Origin: an uncultured Ignavibacteriota bacterium
Lineage (GTDB): Bacteria > Bacteroidota > Ignavibacteria > UBA10030 > UBA8401
DNA length: 18,106 nucleotides
Assembly (NCBI GenBank): GCA_903907305.1
Contig: CAIVNT010000254.1
Coordinates: 1 to 18,106, forward strand
Direction of reading: 5' to 3'
Of this stretch, positions 7,971 through 15,255 are shown in pieces. The notes under the pieces are model-generated. The model saw nothing but the letters and a program-made list of their open reading frames with translations, was not told the DNA's origin and made no database searches. How positions within the stretch are numbered: the first letter of the stretch is position 1; each line of letters begins with the position of its first letter. The position numbers were made by a program, and so were the translations under genes.

Positions 7971-8579
7971 TTACAAAGATTTTTTTACCCAGGATGCCAT
8001 ATCAGAGAGACAATTATCGTTGATTTGATGCGCCATCTGGTATTCGCGATATTCAACGATTGCATTCGATTTATCGAGCATTGTTTTAGTGGAGCGGGCA
8101 GATGAGATCGGAATAACGGGATCGTTTACGCCGTGCGAGACGAAGATCTTCAGATCCTGGAGTTCCCGCAGTTTGTATTCTTTCTCCAGTTGTTCCGGCG
8201 CGAATCCGCTGAGCGCAAGGATTCCGCTGCATATTCCGGGGTGAGTGAGTGCGATGGAATACGACATGATCGCACCCATGCTGAAACCGAGAAGAAATAG
8301 TGTATCCGTTTTCACCGTTTGAATGAAACCGATGATCTCGTTTTGGCTTTGAATAAAACTTTTTTCGTCCACTGTTCCGTCATCAAACAGATCGAACCAC
8401 GCATATCCGCCCCACTCGAATTCGAACGGCGCGCGGAGAGAATAGATTTCCAGGCGCGGATCGAGTTGATTCTTCAATCCAAACAGGTCGTGTTCATCAG
8501 CACCCCGGCCATGGAGCATGATGAGTGTGGATTTGCTTTCGGACGGCTGTGATGCAGGATGATGAATTGATGTAAGCAT
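7971..8579 (-). CDS. Phospholipase/carboxylesterase family alpha/beta hydrolase
   Basis: A 202-residue single-domain serine hydrolase of the carboxylesterase/thioesterase type (YpfH/EstB-like, Abhydrolase_2). The catalytic triad can be placed. S100 lies in the nucleophile elbow LLGFSMGA, D153 in HGVNDPVIP and H184 in YQMAHQI. The oxyanion-hole motif HGRG is at 23-26 (MLHGRGADE). The enzyme should act on short acyl esters in the cytoplasm, as no signal peptide is seen; the true substrate is unknown. No ribosome binding site stands out before the ATG. It lies 111 nt upstream of the kinase gene on the same strand, so co-transcription is possible but unproven. A MITE-like element begins 52 nt upstream of its start and separates it from glsA. 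Confidence 0.88.
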   Translation of the reverse strand: MLTSIHHPASQPSESKSTLIMLHGRGADEHDLFGLKNQLDPRLEIYSLRAPFEFEWGGYAWFDLFDDGTVDEKSFIQSQNEIIGFIQTVKTDTLFLLGFSMGAIMSYSIALTHPGICSGILALSGFAPEQLEKEYKLRELQDLKIFVSHGVNDPVIPISSARSTKTMLDKSNAIVEYREYQMAHQINDNCLSDMASWVKKSL

Positions 8580-8635
8580 CGTTGAAAATATTTTAGTGGA
8601 ATTTTTATGTCTAAGTGTCTTCTACTGAACGCATC

Positions 8636-8823
8636 GAGTCTGTGTCAAAAATAAAATTTTTTCCAAGTTATTCTGACGCTGACTCTGAGCGTAGCGAAGA
8701 TGAAGCGGAAGCCCCGCTGTTCGGGGTGCCGCTCATATTAATTGAGCAAGGCGGCAAATCTGGAACGAAAATAGACACTTCGCTGCGCTCAGTGTAGCAT
8801 AATCAGAGTTTTGACACAGACTC
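8636..8823. mobile_element. MITE-like element with 15-bp perfect terminal inverted repeats
   Basis: GAGTCTGTGTCAAAA (8636-8650) is the exact reverse complement of TTTTGACACAGACTC (8809-8823). CATC occurs directly outside each end (8632-8635 and 8824-8827), as expected of a 4-bp target-site duplication. Inside, CTGAGCGTAGCGAAG (8685-8699) pairs with CTTCGCTGCGCTCAG (8778-8792) with one mismatch. Two small hairpins sit at the centre: CCCCG/CGGGG (8712-8726) and GCTCA/TGAGC (8731-8747). The 188-bp element has no credible reading frame, so it would be non-autonomous and need a transposase elsewhere. It could alternatively act as a large cruciform or RNA hairpin between two co-directional genes. 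Confidence 0.7.
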
Positions 8824-8849
8824 CATCCTTTAGGGAGTGGCGGGAGCAC

Positions 8850-9770
8850 TTAAAAAATAGAGGAGCCAAGTTTCGTCGTCAGCAACTCCAGCGCTTTCAT
8901 ACCCATCACGGAATTTCCTTTCGCATTCAGCCGCGGACTCCACGCTGCTACTGCGTAGCGGTGAGGATGAAGTGCAACAATGCCTCCGCCCACGCCGCTC
9001 TTCCCGGGAAGTCCGACGGTGAACGAGAATTCCCCGGCCTCGTCATAGAATCCGCACGTCTGCATCACCGCATTCAGCCGCTTCGTCTGGCTCTTCGTCA
9101 GCAGCACTTCATTCGTTGACGGGAATTTACCATGATTAGCGAAGAGGACAAATGCGTTCGCAAGATCTTTGCACGACATCTCGACGGAACAGATGTGGAA
9201 ATAGAGATCGAGCACCTCGTCCACATCGTGCCGGATGTTACCGAATGATTTCAGAAAATTTGCGAGTGCGGCGTTTCGGAATCCGTATTCTTTTTCCGAA
9301 GCGGCGACCCTTTCGTTGTAGCCGATCTTTTTATTCTGTGCAAGCCGCCGGACGAAACCAAGGAAATCTTTTTTCGGTTTGTCGAGCTGATCGATGAGTG
9401 CATCGCAGACCACCATTGCGCCAGCATTGATCAACGGGTTGCGCGGAATTCCTTTTTCATATTCAAGCTGTACCAGCGAATTGAACGAGCTGCCGGAGGG
9501 CTCAACGCCGACGCGCTTGAAGATCTTTTCTCCGACAATCGACACAACAAGAGCGAGCGCGAAGACTTTTGAGATGCTTTGGATGGAAAAAAGTTCGTTG
9601 CTGCTTCCGACGGAATAATCGAGTCCTTCGATTGTCCGCAGATGCATGCCGAACGTATTGGCATTCACCTTTGCTAACTCGGGAATGTAGTTTGCCACAG
9701 CGCCGTCGGACTGCAGCGGTAGCACTTCGGCGTGGATCGATTCAAGGACGGATTGATAATGATGGGACAT
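8850..9770 (-). CDS. glsA: Glutaminase A (L-glutamine amidohydrolase)
   Basis: This enzyme hydrolyses L-glutamine to L-glutamate and ammonia and belongs to the serine-dependent beta-lactamase-like glutaminase family. The 306-residue length is typical. The catalytic S-x-x-K motif is S65-K68 in FSIQSISKVF. The family signature GIPRNPLINAGAM (107-119) is present, as is the C-terminal glycine-rich LPGKSGVGGGI. No signal peptide is seen, so it is cytoplasmic. The ATG start lies 9 nt after the marC-family stop codon, so the two genes are probably one operon. No Shine-Dalgarno is evident in that gap. Its stop lies 26 nt from the right end of the MITE-like element. Identification is firm; physiological role (acid resistance, nitrogen supply) is not shown here. 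Confidence 0.95.
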   Translation of the reverse strand: MSHHYQSVLESIHAEVLPLQSDGAVANYIPELAKVNANTFGMHLRTIEGLDYSVGSSNELFSIQSISKVFALALVVSIVGEKIFKRVGVEPSGSSFNSLVQLEYEKGIPRNPLINAGAMVVCDALIDQLDKPKKDFLGFVRRLAQNKKIGYNERVAASEKEYGFRNAALANFLKSFGNIRHDVDEVLDLYFHICSVEMSCKDLANAFVLFANHGKFPSTNEVLLTKSQTKRLNAVMQTCGFYDEAGEFSFTVGLPGKSGVGGGIVALHPHRYAVAAWSPRLNAKGNSVMGMKALELLTTKLGSSIF

Positions 9771-9779
9771 ACAGGAAGG

Positions 9780-10376
9780 TCACTTTAGAATATTTTGAAT
9801 ACCCACACGGATCATCATCACGGCGATCGCTACCATGAAGAGCGCCGCTACTTTTGCGAACGCCTTTGTTCCTCCGTCCCCCATCAGTTTAATGACAAGG
9901 TCGGAGTGACGGAACGTGAGCCACACAATGATCAGATTGATGAGCAGAGAGACCATAGAGATCCAATACCCGTACGCATCCACAATAATAATGATCGCCG
10001 TCAGCGCACCCGGACCCATCACCAGCGGAATGCCGATCGGCACAACGCCCACGGATTTCGGCGTTTCTTTCCGTTCGTCACTGGAGAAGAGAAGGTCGGT
10101 CACGGCGAGCACCAGCAGAACGATCCCTCCGCCGATGCGAAAATCATTCTCCGTGATGCCGAGGAACCTGAAGATCACTTTCCCGAGGATGAGGAACACC
10201 AGCGCGACCGCGCCGGCCGTCATAGATGCTTCAACGATCAGCTGCCGTTTCGATTTCAGCGTCATTCCTTCGGTGAGCGAGATAAAGATCGGCACAAGTC
10301 CGGGAACATCGATCGCCACAAACAGCGGAATGAACGCCATCATCACATTGTTCAGTATTTGGAGTATTTCTTTCAT
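9780..10376 (-). CDS. MarC family integral membrane protein
   Basis: A 198-residue protein with about six hydrophobic segments, matching the MarC (UPF0056) family. The family hallmarks include an N-terminal FIPLFVAIDVPGLVPIF segment and the central VGVVPIGIPLVMGPGALTAIIII, where PIGIPL and GPGA are the conserved re-entrant-like motifs. Family members are inner-membrane proteins of unresolved function; the old link to multiple antibiotic resistance in Escherichia coli was not upheld. The start is the first ATG with a hydrophobic helix directly behind it. It precedes glsA by 9 nt, pointing to a two-gene unit. An exporter of amino acids or small metabolites would suit glutaminase as partner, but this is only a guess. 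Confidence 0.88.
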   Translation of the reverse strand: MKEILQILNNVMMAFIPLFVAIDVPGLVPIFISLTEGMTLKSKRQLIVEASMTAGAVALVFLILGKVIFRFLGITENDFRIGGGIVLLVLAVTDLLFSSDERKETPKSVGVVPIGIPLVMGPGALTAIIIIVDAYGYWISMVSLLINLIIVWLTFRHSDLVIKLMGDGGTKAFAKVAALFMVAIAVMMIRVGIQNILK

Positions 10377-10448
10377 TCAATAACAACAAAATATGCGGCA
10401 GAATATTTTTAGGAATTACAAAGAAGAAGTGATCTTGTAATCGTGTAA

Positions 10449-10706
10449 TTATTCAATCTTGCCTTTCAACGCTCCTTCAATAATTTCTACCGCCTCTTTT
10501 TCTGAGACGAGGATCCTAGCGTTGGACTGCTTCACAGCTTCAAGAATGGATCCTTTTTGTTCTTTCAGATAATTCCAGAGATGATATCCTAATCGGTATT
10601 GATCGTTCGGTTCTTTGGTGGGGACGGATTTGACACTTTCGTAGGCGATCTTTTCCAGCGATGCCGGATCGAACATTCGGACCGTAGAGGGTGCAATAGT
10701 TGTCAT
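10449..10706 (-). CDS. Hypothetical protein, 85 residues
   Basis: I do not recognise this family. The 85-residue product is soluble, without membrane segments or cysteines. It has a likely disordered start (MTTIAPSTVRMFDPASL) and then helical text: KIAYESVKSVPTKEPNDQY, followed by RLGYHLWNYLKEQKGSILE and a C-terminal VSEKEAVEIIEGALKG helix. AAAGG about 7 nt upstream of the ATG supports the start. It is flanked by co-directional genes at 53 nt (DUF4032 protein upstream) and 72 nt (marC-type gene downstream), so it may belong to the same transcript. The good ribosome binding site and normal amino-acid composition argue that it is real. Confidence 0.65.
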   Translation of the reverse strand: MTTIAPSTVRMFDPASLEKIAYESVKSVPTKEPNDQYRLGYHLWNYLKEQKGSILEAVKQSNARILVSEKEAVEIIEGALKGKIE

Positions 10707-10759
10707 AGTAGTATCCTTTATTCGGTTTTCATTTTTAACTGTCGCAATATACTTAACAC

Positions 10760-11986
10760 TTAGGTGAGAAGCATCGTCTCTTTCAGTCCGAGGATCTTCA
10801 TCATATTATCCGCAAGCTGTTCCAGCAACGATGTATGTTGTTCTGTCGCACCGAACCGTTCAGCATAATCCTTCATTGCAGTGATCATGCCGACATCTTT
10901 TCCCGCTTGTTCACTGAGATAATACTTATTGTTCATGATCTCAATATAGAGTTCTGCCGCAGTCTTCCCCTTGAAGAACTCCAGGATATGTTCGGTGCGA
11001 AACAGCGTGCAAATCGGGACGAAGACCGTTTCGTACCAATCCTTCGTTGCCTCGGCGAGAGTAACATCAGAGTCGGCGCGTTCATTCATATACCATTTGT
11101 GTTCTTCAATGTGTTTCAGGAATTGGTCCACATACGCAGGATTGAAGATGCTTCCGAGGAATTTATCGATATCAAACGAAGTTTGATGCTCGAACTTTTT
11201 CTTTTTCCGTTCCACCTTGTAAAGAAGGTCATACCGTTTTTTGATGTACGCGGTATCTTCTTCTGTGCCGACGTTATCGCGAAGAATGCCGCTTGCACGG
11301 AGATCTTCGTTGATCCACTCCATCGACTCGAAGAAGAAATTCAGGTCCGCATCGCGCATGGAATGCGATAATCTCGGACGGATCTCCACCGTCTCCGCAT
11401 CCGAAAGATATGCGAAGAGGAGTGTTCGAAGCCCCACGAACGGCACTTCACGCTTTTCAAATTTGATCAGCACGTTTGCGAGCGATGCATCCCCCCAATA
11501 AACGCCGTTGCTGTGAAGCTGTGCGAATAGTTTTACAATTGCATCCCAGATCTTTTCTCTATTCTCTTTTCGGAAGTTCCGTGAGTAGAGGAATGAATCC
11601 GGCAGCACCTTGCTGACCAGCACGGTAACGGTGTGTGAAATAAAATTCTCTACGTATTGTACGCCGATTGGAGTCTCGACAGGGATCGGTTCTTCTTCGC
11701 GGACAACATATCCTGCCGGGACAAGCGTGTGGATGCCGCGAAGCAGCAATTGTTCGTAGTGACCGATCTCTTTTTTGGAAATATCTTCGCTGATCTCTTT
11801 GATGCCGAACGAAAATCGTCCGGTCTTTACGAAGATGACCACATGACGCGAGATGCCGCGTTTAATGTTCAGCACATTCACGCCGTGCTGGTGCCAGTCC
11901 GACAAAGGAATACTCCACGGCAGACGCTCGAGTTCCTCCCGGAAGATCGGATCGACATGAAAGCGGATGGGGCGAGAGTGTTTCAT
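10760..11986 (-). CDS. DUF4032 / InaA-type kinase-like protein
   Basis: A 408-residue soluble protein with a protein-kinase-like N-terminal lobe and catalytic loop, followed by a helical C-terminal domain. K63 in FSFGIKEIS could be the ATP-binding lysine, with E73 or E78 as its partner. The loop LHSNGVYWGDASLANVLIKF (157-176) resembles the HxD....N motif, with H158, D166 and N171. YLSDAETVE (193-201) takes the place of the DFG, with D196. This pattern is typical of DUF4032 and InaA/WaaP-like proteins, whose substrates are mostly unknown. The C-terminal half (about 210-408) has no motif I can name. It follows the dedA stop by 47 nt on the same strand, so it probably shares a transcript with uppP and dedA. 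Confidence 0.75.
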   Translation of the reverse strand: MKHSRPIRFHVDPIFREELERLPWSIPLSDWHQHGVNVLNIKRGISRHVVIFVKTGRFSFGIKEISEDISKKEIGHYEQLLLRGIHTLVPAGYVVREEEPIPVETPIGVQYVENFISHTVTVLVSKVLPDSFLYSRNFRKENREKIWDAIVKLFAQLHSNGVYWGDASLANVLIKFEKREVPFVGLRTLLFAYLSDAETVEIRPRLSHSMRDADLNFFFESMEWINEDLRASGILRDNVGTEEDTAYIKKRYDLLYKVERKKKKFEHQTSFDIDKFLGSIFNPAYVDQFLKHIEEHKWYMNERADSDVTLAEATKDWYETVFVPICTLFRTEHILEFFKGKTAAELYIEIMNNKYYLSEQAGKDVGMITAMKDYAERFGATEQHTSLLEQLADNMMKILGLKETMLLT

Positions 11987-12033
11987 TGAACGTGAAGATT
12001 AAGAATACTGTTTCAAAAACGGAATATCAGTGA

Positions 12034-12660
12034 TCAGCCTTTGTTTCCGTATGTTACCTGAAGGTATTTAATGATGCCCGGCATCAGTGAAAGAACGATC
12101 ACACCGGCGATCACGTAATGGATATTCTTGTCGATGTTCGGGATGGTCGAACCGAGAAAATATCCGATCAGCAGCATTCCCGGCACCCACAACACCGCGC
12201 CGATGATGTTGAATGCCGCAAATGTCGCGTACTTCATCTGTGCGATTCCTGCGACCACGGGAGCGAACGTTCTGGCGAACGGCATGAACTGCGCAGCAAC
12301 GATCGTGAACGGACCGTATTTATCGTAGAACGCTTTGGTGTTGACGAGATGCTGTTTCTTGAAGAAGCGGGAATCTTCACGGTGGTAGAGCGCCTGACCA
12401 CTCTTTTTTCCAATGGCGTAGCCCGTTGCATTCCCGATAACGGCCGCAGCCAACAGCAGAGGAATCAGCAGTGCGATGTCGAAATAACCAGCGGCGGCAA
12501 ACAATCCTGCGGTCACCAGGAGAGAATCACCCGGAAGGAAAAACCCTACAAGTAATCCGGTCTCCGAAAAAATGATCATTGTCAGTCCGGGATAACCTGC
12601 CCAGGTGACGAGTTCTTTTATATTGAGGAGTTTGTGAAGGAATTCTGAAATAAAATCCAT
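12034..12660 (-). CDS. DedA family membrane protein
   Basis: DedA (SNARE-associated, PF09335-type) proteins are polytopic membrane proteins. Some members have been shown to return undecaprenyl phosphate to the inner leaflet. This one has 208 residues, the usual size. Both family signatures are present: GFFLPGDSLLVTAGLF (about 38-53) and AAQFMPFARTFAPVVAGIAQM (about 121-141), with the arginines and prolines of the re-entrant loops kept. The final helix ends in a short basic tail. AAAGG about 10 nt before the ATG is a weak ribosome binding site. Its start is only 24 nt after the uppP stop, making an operon, so a role in C55-phosphate recycling is a reasonable inference. Other members transport other lipids, so the substrate is not proven. 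Confidence 0.9.
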   Translation of the reverse strand: MDFISEFLHKLLNIKELVTWAGYPGLTMIIFSETGLLVGFFLPGDSLLVTAGLFAAAGYFDIALLIPLLLAAAVIGNATGYAIGKKSGQALYHREDSRFFKKQHLVNTKAFYDKYGPFTIVAAQFMPFARTFAPVVAGIAQMKYATFAAFNIIGAVLWVPGMLLIGYFLGSTIPNIDKNIHYVIAGVIVLSLMPGIIKYLQVTYGNKG

Positions 12661-12684
12661 AATGAGAGCCTTTGATTGACGATG

Positions 12685-13536
12685 TTATAATGGAGCCAGC
12701 ACCCCGGTTACCAAAAGATAGAGCAATCCGACACCGATGACGATGCGGTAGATGATGAATAGATACATCGTGTGCGATTTGAGATAGTTCAACAGAAATG
12801 CGATTGAAGAATAACCGACGATTCCCGATACGACTGTTGCAACAATTACATTTGTCATTCCAATACTGGAAGAGAAGAGCGCTTCCCGTTCTTTTACCAG
12901 TTCCAGTAATCCCGCCGCAAGTACCGATGGAAGCGACAGCAGGAACGAGAACCGCGCCGCCGTCTCTCTATTCATTCCGGAGAACAATCCGCCGGTGATG
13001 GTTGTTCCGGATCGGGAAGAGCCGGGGATGAGCGCAATACACTGCCACAATCCGACGGTCGTCACCTCTTTCCACGAAAGATCATCCAGAGATTTCAATT
13101 TGTCTCCCCGAGCAATCCTTTTTTTCGTCAGCATTTCTGCAACAATCAGGACGAGAGCGAGCACAATCAGCGAAACGCTGATCACATACAATGAACGGAA
13201 CGATGTTTCTATCTGATGTTTCAGCAAAAGACCGAAGAAGACGATCGGCACCGTTCCCGCGGCGATCATCCACCCCATCTGTGCGTCGCGGTTGTGGAAA
13301 AAATTCCGCATCGCAATTCCTTTCAATACTGCAGAAACGATTGCAGCAATATCTTTTCTGAAATAGAGAAGCACGGCGACAAGAGTCCCGAACTGGATCA
13401 CCGCCGTGAATGCTGCTCCCGGATCCCCCCATCCCAGCAAAGCAGGGATAATGCGCAAATGACCGGTGCTGCTGATCGGAAGGAATTCCGTCAATCCTTG
13501 AATAATTCCAAAAACAACCGCCTGAATGATATCCAT
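12685..13536 (-). CDS. uppP: Undecaprenyl-diphosphatase
   Basis: UppP (BacA) removes one phosphate from undecaprenyl diphosphate on the outer face of the inner membrane, regenerating the C55 carrier for peptidoglycan and O-antigen synthesis. The product is 283 residues from the chosen ATG. The two active-site motifs are GLTEFLPISSTGHL (14-27, with E17 and H26) and PGSSRSGTT (171-179, with R175). About eight membrane segments are visible. I chose the ATG at 13536 because MDIIQAVVFG is the standard family start. An in-frame ATG at 13620 would add 28 residues and run through a hairpin, and one at 13593 would add 19. dedA follows 24 nt downstream. It is divergent from the sugar transporter gene. 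Confidence 0.93.
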   Translation of the reverse strand: MDIIQAVVFGIIQGLTEFLPISSTGHLRIIPALLGWGDPGAAFTAVIQFGTLVAVLLYFRKDIAAIVSAVLKGIAMRNFFHNRDAQMGWMIAAGTVPIVFFGLLLKHQIETSFRSLYVISVSLIVLALVLIVAEMLTKKRIARGDKLKSLDDLSWKEVTTVGLWQCIALIPGSSRSGTTITGGLFSGMNRETAARFSFLLSLPSVLAAGLLELVKEREALFSSSIGMTNVIVATVVSGIVGYSSIAFLLNYLKSHTMYLFIIYRIVIGVGLLYLLVTGVLAPL

Positions 13537-13575
13537 ATGCTCTATATAAAGTGTATGAAAGGTGATGCAAACAAC

Positions 13576-13603
13576 AAAAAAGAGGAGCCGCATTCTCCTC
13601 TTT
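13576..13603 (-). terminator. Terminator-like hairpin upstream of uppP
   Basis: On the minus strand AAAGAGGAG pairs with CTCCTCTTT (13595-13603 with 13579-13587) around a 7-nt loop and is followed by a T run (complement of 13576-13581). It lies about 40 nt before the preferred uppP start and after no known gene. It may therefore be an attenuator of uppP or the end of an unseen short transcript. The loop contains the ATG at 13593 and the 5' arm contains an AGGAG. Confidence 0.45.
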
Positions 13604-13670
13604 GTATATTTCTCATTCAAAGTACAAAATTTCCCTTACTTTTTCAAAAGACACACGGACAGAATAGTTG

Positions 13671-13701
13671 TTGAATTCTTACTATTAATATAGTACTCTT
13701 G
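13671..13701 (+). promoter_or_regulatory. Bacteroidota-type promoter of the sugar transporter gene
   Basis: TTG (13671-13673) and TACTCTTG (13694-13701) are 20 nt apart, the same spacing as at the rpmH promoter. The -7 box matches TAnnTTTG except at one position. The start point would be near 13708, about 38 nt before the ATG. Confidence 0.5.
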
Positions 13702-13745
13702 CCGAGCACGCTACATTCATTTTTCTCCACCAATCAAATAACCAC

Positions 13746-15164
13746 ATGAGCACATCTGCCTCTTCCAGATCCCAATTCGGAACCCTCATCACGGTCTTTT
13801 TCTTTTGGGGATTTCTCGCAGCATCGAACGGCGTTTTTATTCCATTCTGTAAAGAACACTTCAGTTTGACCCAATTTCAGTCACAGCTGATCGACCTGGC
13901 GTTCTATCTCGCTTATTTTGTCGGTTCGCTTGCTCTCTATCTTGTTGAGCGCCTAATGAAGATCGATTTTCTGAACAAGATCGGCTATAAGATGGGTATC
14001 GCATACGGTCTATTCGTATCTGCCGCCGGCGCAATAGCAATGATCGGTGCCGTCAATATCGGAAACTATTGGCTGATTCTCGGCTCGTTGTTCCTTATCG
14101 CGATCGGATTCTCACTGCAGCAGACCTGCGCACAGCCGTTCGCCATCGCACTCGGTGATCCGGAGACCGGTGCACATCGTTTGAATCTTGCGGGAGGAAT
14201 CAATTCGTTCGGCACAACCATAGGACCGCTGATCGTCAGCTACTTCCTCTTTGGCGGATTGACGAAGAATGTTCAGGTGGAGATCGGTTCCGTTAATCAG
14301 ATGTATATGATGCTGGCGGGATTATTTATTGCCGTTGCCTTCTTTTTTATTTTCTCCAATCTGCCGAAGATCACACAGGACGAACACATTGAAGCAGGCA
14401 AAGGTGCGTTGAAATATCCGCAGCTCGTGTATGGAATGGCCGCCATCTTCGTGTATGTTGGTGTTGAAGTAACGATCCAAAGCAACATGGGGGCATTATT
14501 GAAGCTGCCGGAATTCGGCGGTTTTCATGAATCCGAAATTGCCCACTTCATATCACTGTACTGGGGAAGCCTGATGATCGGGCGTTGGACCGGTGCGATC
14601 ACCGTATTCAATCTTTCCAAAATGTGGAAGAATATCCTCACAGTTGTTGTTCCGTATTGCGCATTCGGAGTTGTGCTTGGCGCAAACGTGTTGAACGGAA
14701 CCGATGTGAGCGATCTCTATCCTTACGCATTCGTTATCGCTATCCAGATCGTCGGATTCTTCGTTGGGCAGGAAAAACCGGCAAAGACGCTTATGATCTT
14801 CTCGCTGCTCGGCATGGCGGCAATGTCCGTCGGAATGCTTACCACCGGCAAGATCGCAATCTTTGCATTCATCAGCGGCGGACTCTTCTGTTCGGTGATG
14901 TGGCCCTGTATCTTCTCCCTCTCTATTGCCGGACTCGGAAAATATACCAGTCAGGGTTCCACATTCCTCATTATGATGATCCTCGGCGGCGCTTTGATTC
15001 CTCCGTTCCAGGGTTGGCTGAGCGATGTGCTGAACAATATCCATCTTTCGTACATCGTTACTATTTTCCTCTTCGGTTATCTTGCCTTCTTTGCAATGAA
15101 AGCAAAAGCCGTTTTGAAAACACAAGGTATCGATTACGAAAACGCTGCACCGGCGGCACATTAA
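13746..15164 (+). CDS. FucP-type sugar MFS transporter
   Basis: A 472-residue, twelve-helix major-facilitator transporter of the FucP/GluP sugar group, in the inner membrane. The start shows FFFWGFLAASNGVFIPFCKEH. TM4 has GFSLQQTCAQPFAIALGDPE (about 121-140), followed by RLNLAGGINSFGTTIGP (145-161), all typical of the group. By alignment from memory with Escherichia coli FucP, the two acidic residues needed for proton coupling there, D46 and E135, correspond to Gly and Gln. D50 is the nearest acidic residue in the first half. The substrate is therefore uncertain and could be an N-acetyl amino sugar or hexose. The ATG lies about 38 nt after the predicted transcription start; no strong Shine-Dalgarno is seen. 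It is transcribed alone and ends 19 nt before a strong terminator. murQ lies on the other strand about 600 bp beyond. Confidence 0.9.
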   Translation: MSTSASSRSQFGTLITVFFFWGFLAASNGVFIPFCKEHFSLTQFQSQLIDLAFYLAYFVGSLALYLVERLMKIDFLNKIGYKMGIAYGLFVSAAGAIAMIGAVNIGNYWLILGSLFLIAIGFSLQQTCAQPFAIALGDPETGAHRLNLAGGINSFGTTIGPLIVSYFLFGGLTKNVQVEIGSVNQMYMMLAGLFIAVAFFFIFSNLPKITQDEHIEAGKGALKYPQLVYGMAAIFVYVGVEVTIQSNMGALLKLPEFGGFHESEIAHFISLYWGSLMIGRWTGAITVFNLSKMWKNILTVVVPYCAFGVVLGANVLNGTDVSDLYPYAFVIAIQIVGFFVGQEKPAKTLMIFSLLGMAAMSVGMLTTGKIAIFAFISGGLFCSVMWPCIFSLSIAGLGKYTSQGSTFLIMMILGGALIPPFQGWLSDVLNNIHLSYIVTIFLFGYLAFFAMKAKAVLKTQGIDYENAAPAAH

Positions 15165-15183
15165 TCCGAACACACATCTTTTA

Positions 15184-15221
15184 AAAACAGAAACGTCCCC
15201 AGTCGGGGACGTTTCTGTTTT
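15184..15221. terminator. Bidirectional terminator, 17-bp perfect stem
   Basis: AAAACAGAAACGTCCCC (15184-15200) pairs perfectly with GGGGACGTTTCTGTTTT (15205-15221) around the loop AGTC. It lies between two convergent genes, the sugar transporter and the SpoVG-family gene. U-rich ends on both strands serve both. Confidence 0.9.
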
Positions 15222-15255
15222 ACATCATCATCAATCACAACGCAATAAGGCGACC

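Noticed and set aside
8615..8797. 60-residue plus-strand frame inside the MITE-like element
   Set aside because: It covers the palindromic interior and starts outside the element's left end; no RBS or known domain, so no transposase can be claimed.
9795..10412. 205-residue frame on the plus strand, rich in His, Arg and Asp
   Set aside because: It is antisense to the MarC-type gene; its composition (repeated NDRRQRTRTHHQRN-type text) is what codon-shifted reading of a membrane gene gives. No RBS or homology is apparent.
10412..10440. Possible hairpin between ATTACAA and TTGTAAT downstream of the 85-residue gene
   Set aside because: The stem is A/T-only with a long loop and no following T run on the minus strand; it is too weak to call a terminator.
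14553..15173. 206-residue minus-strand frame over the sugar transporter gene
   Set aside because: Antisense shadow of a well-identified transporter gene, with a composition heavy in Cys, His and Glu and no recognisable domain.
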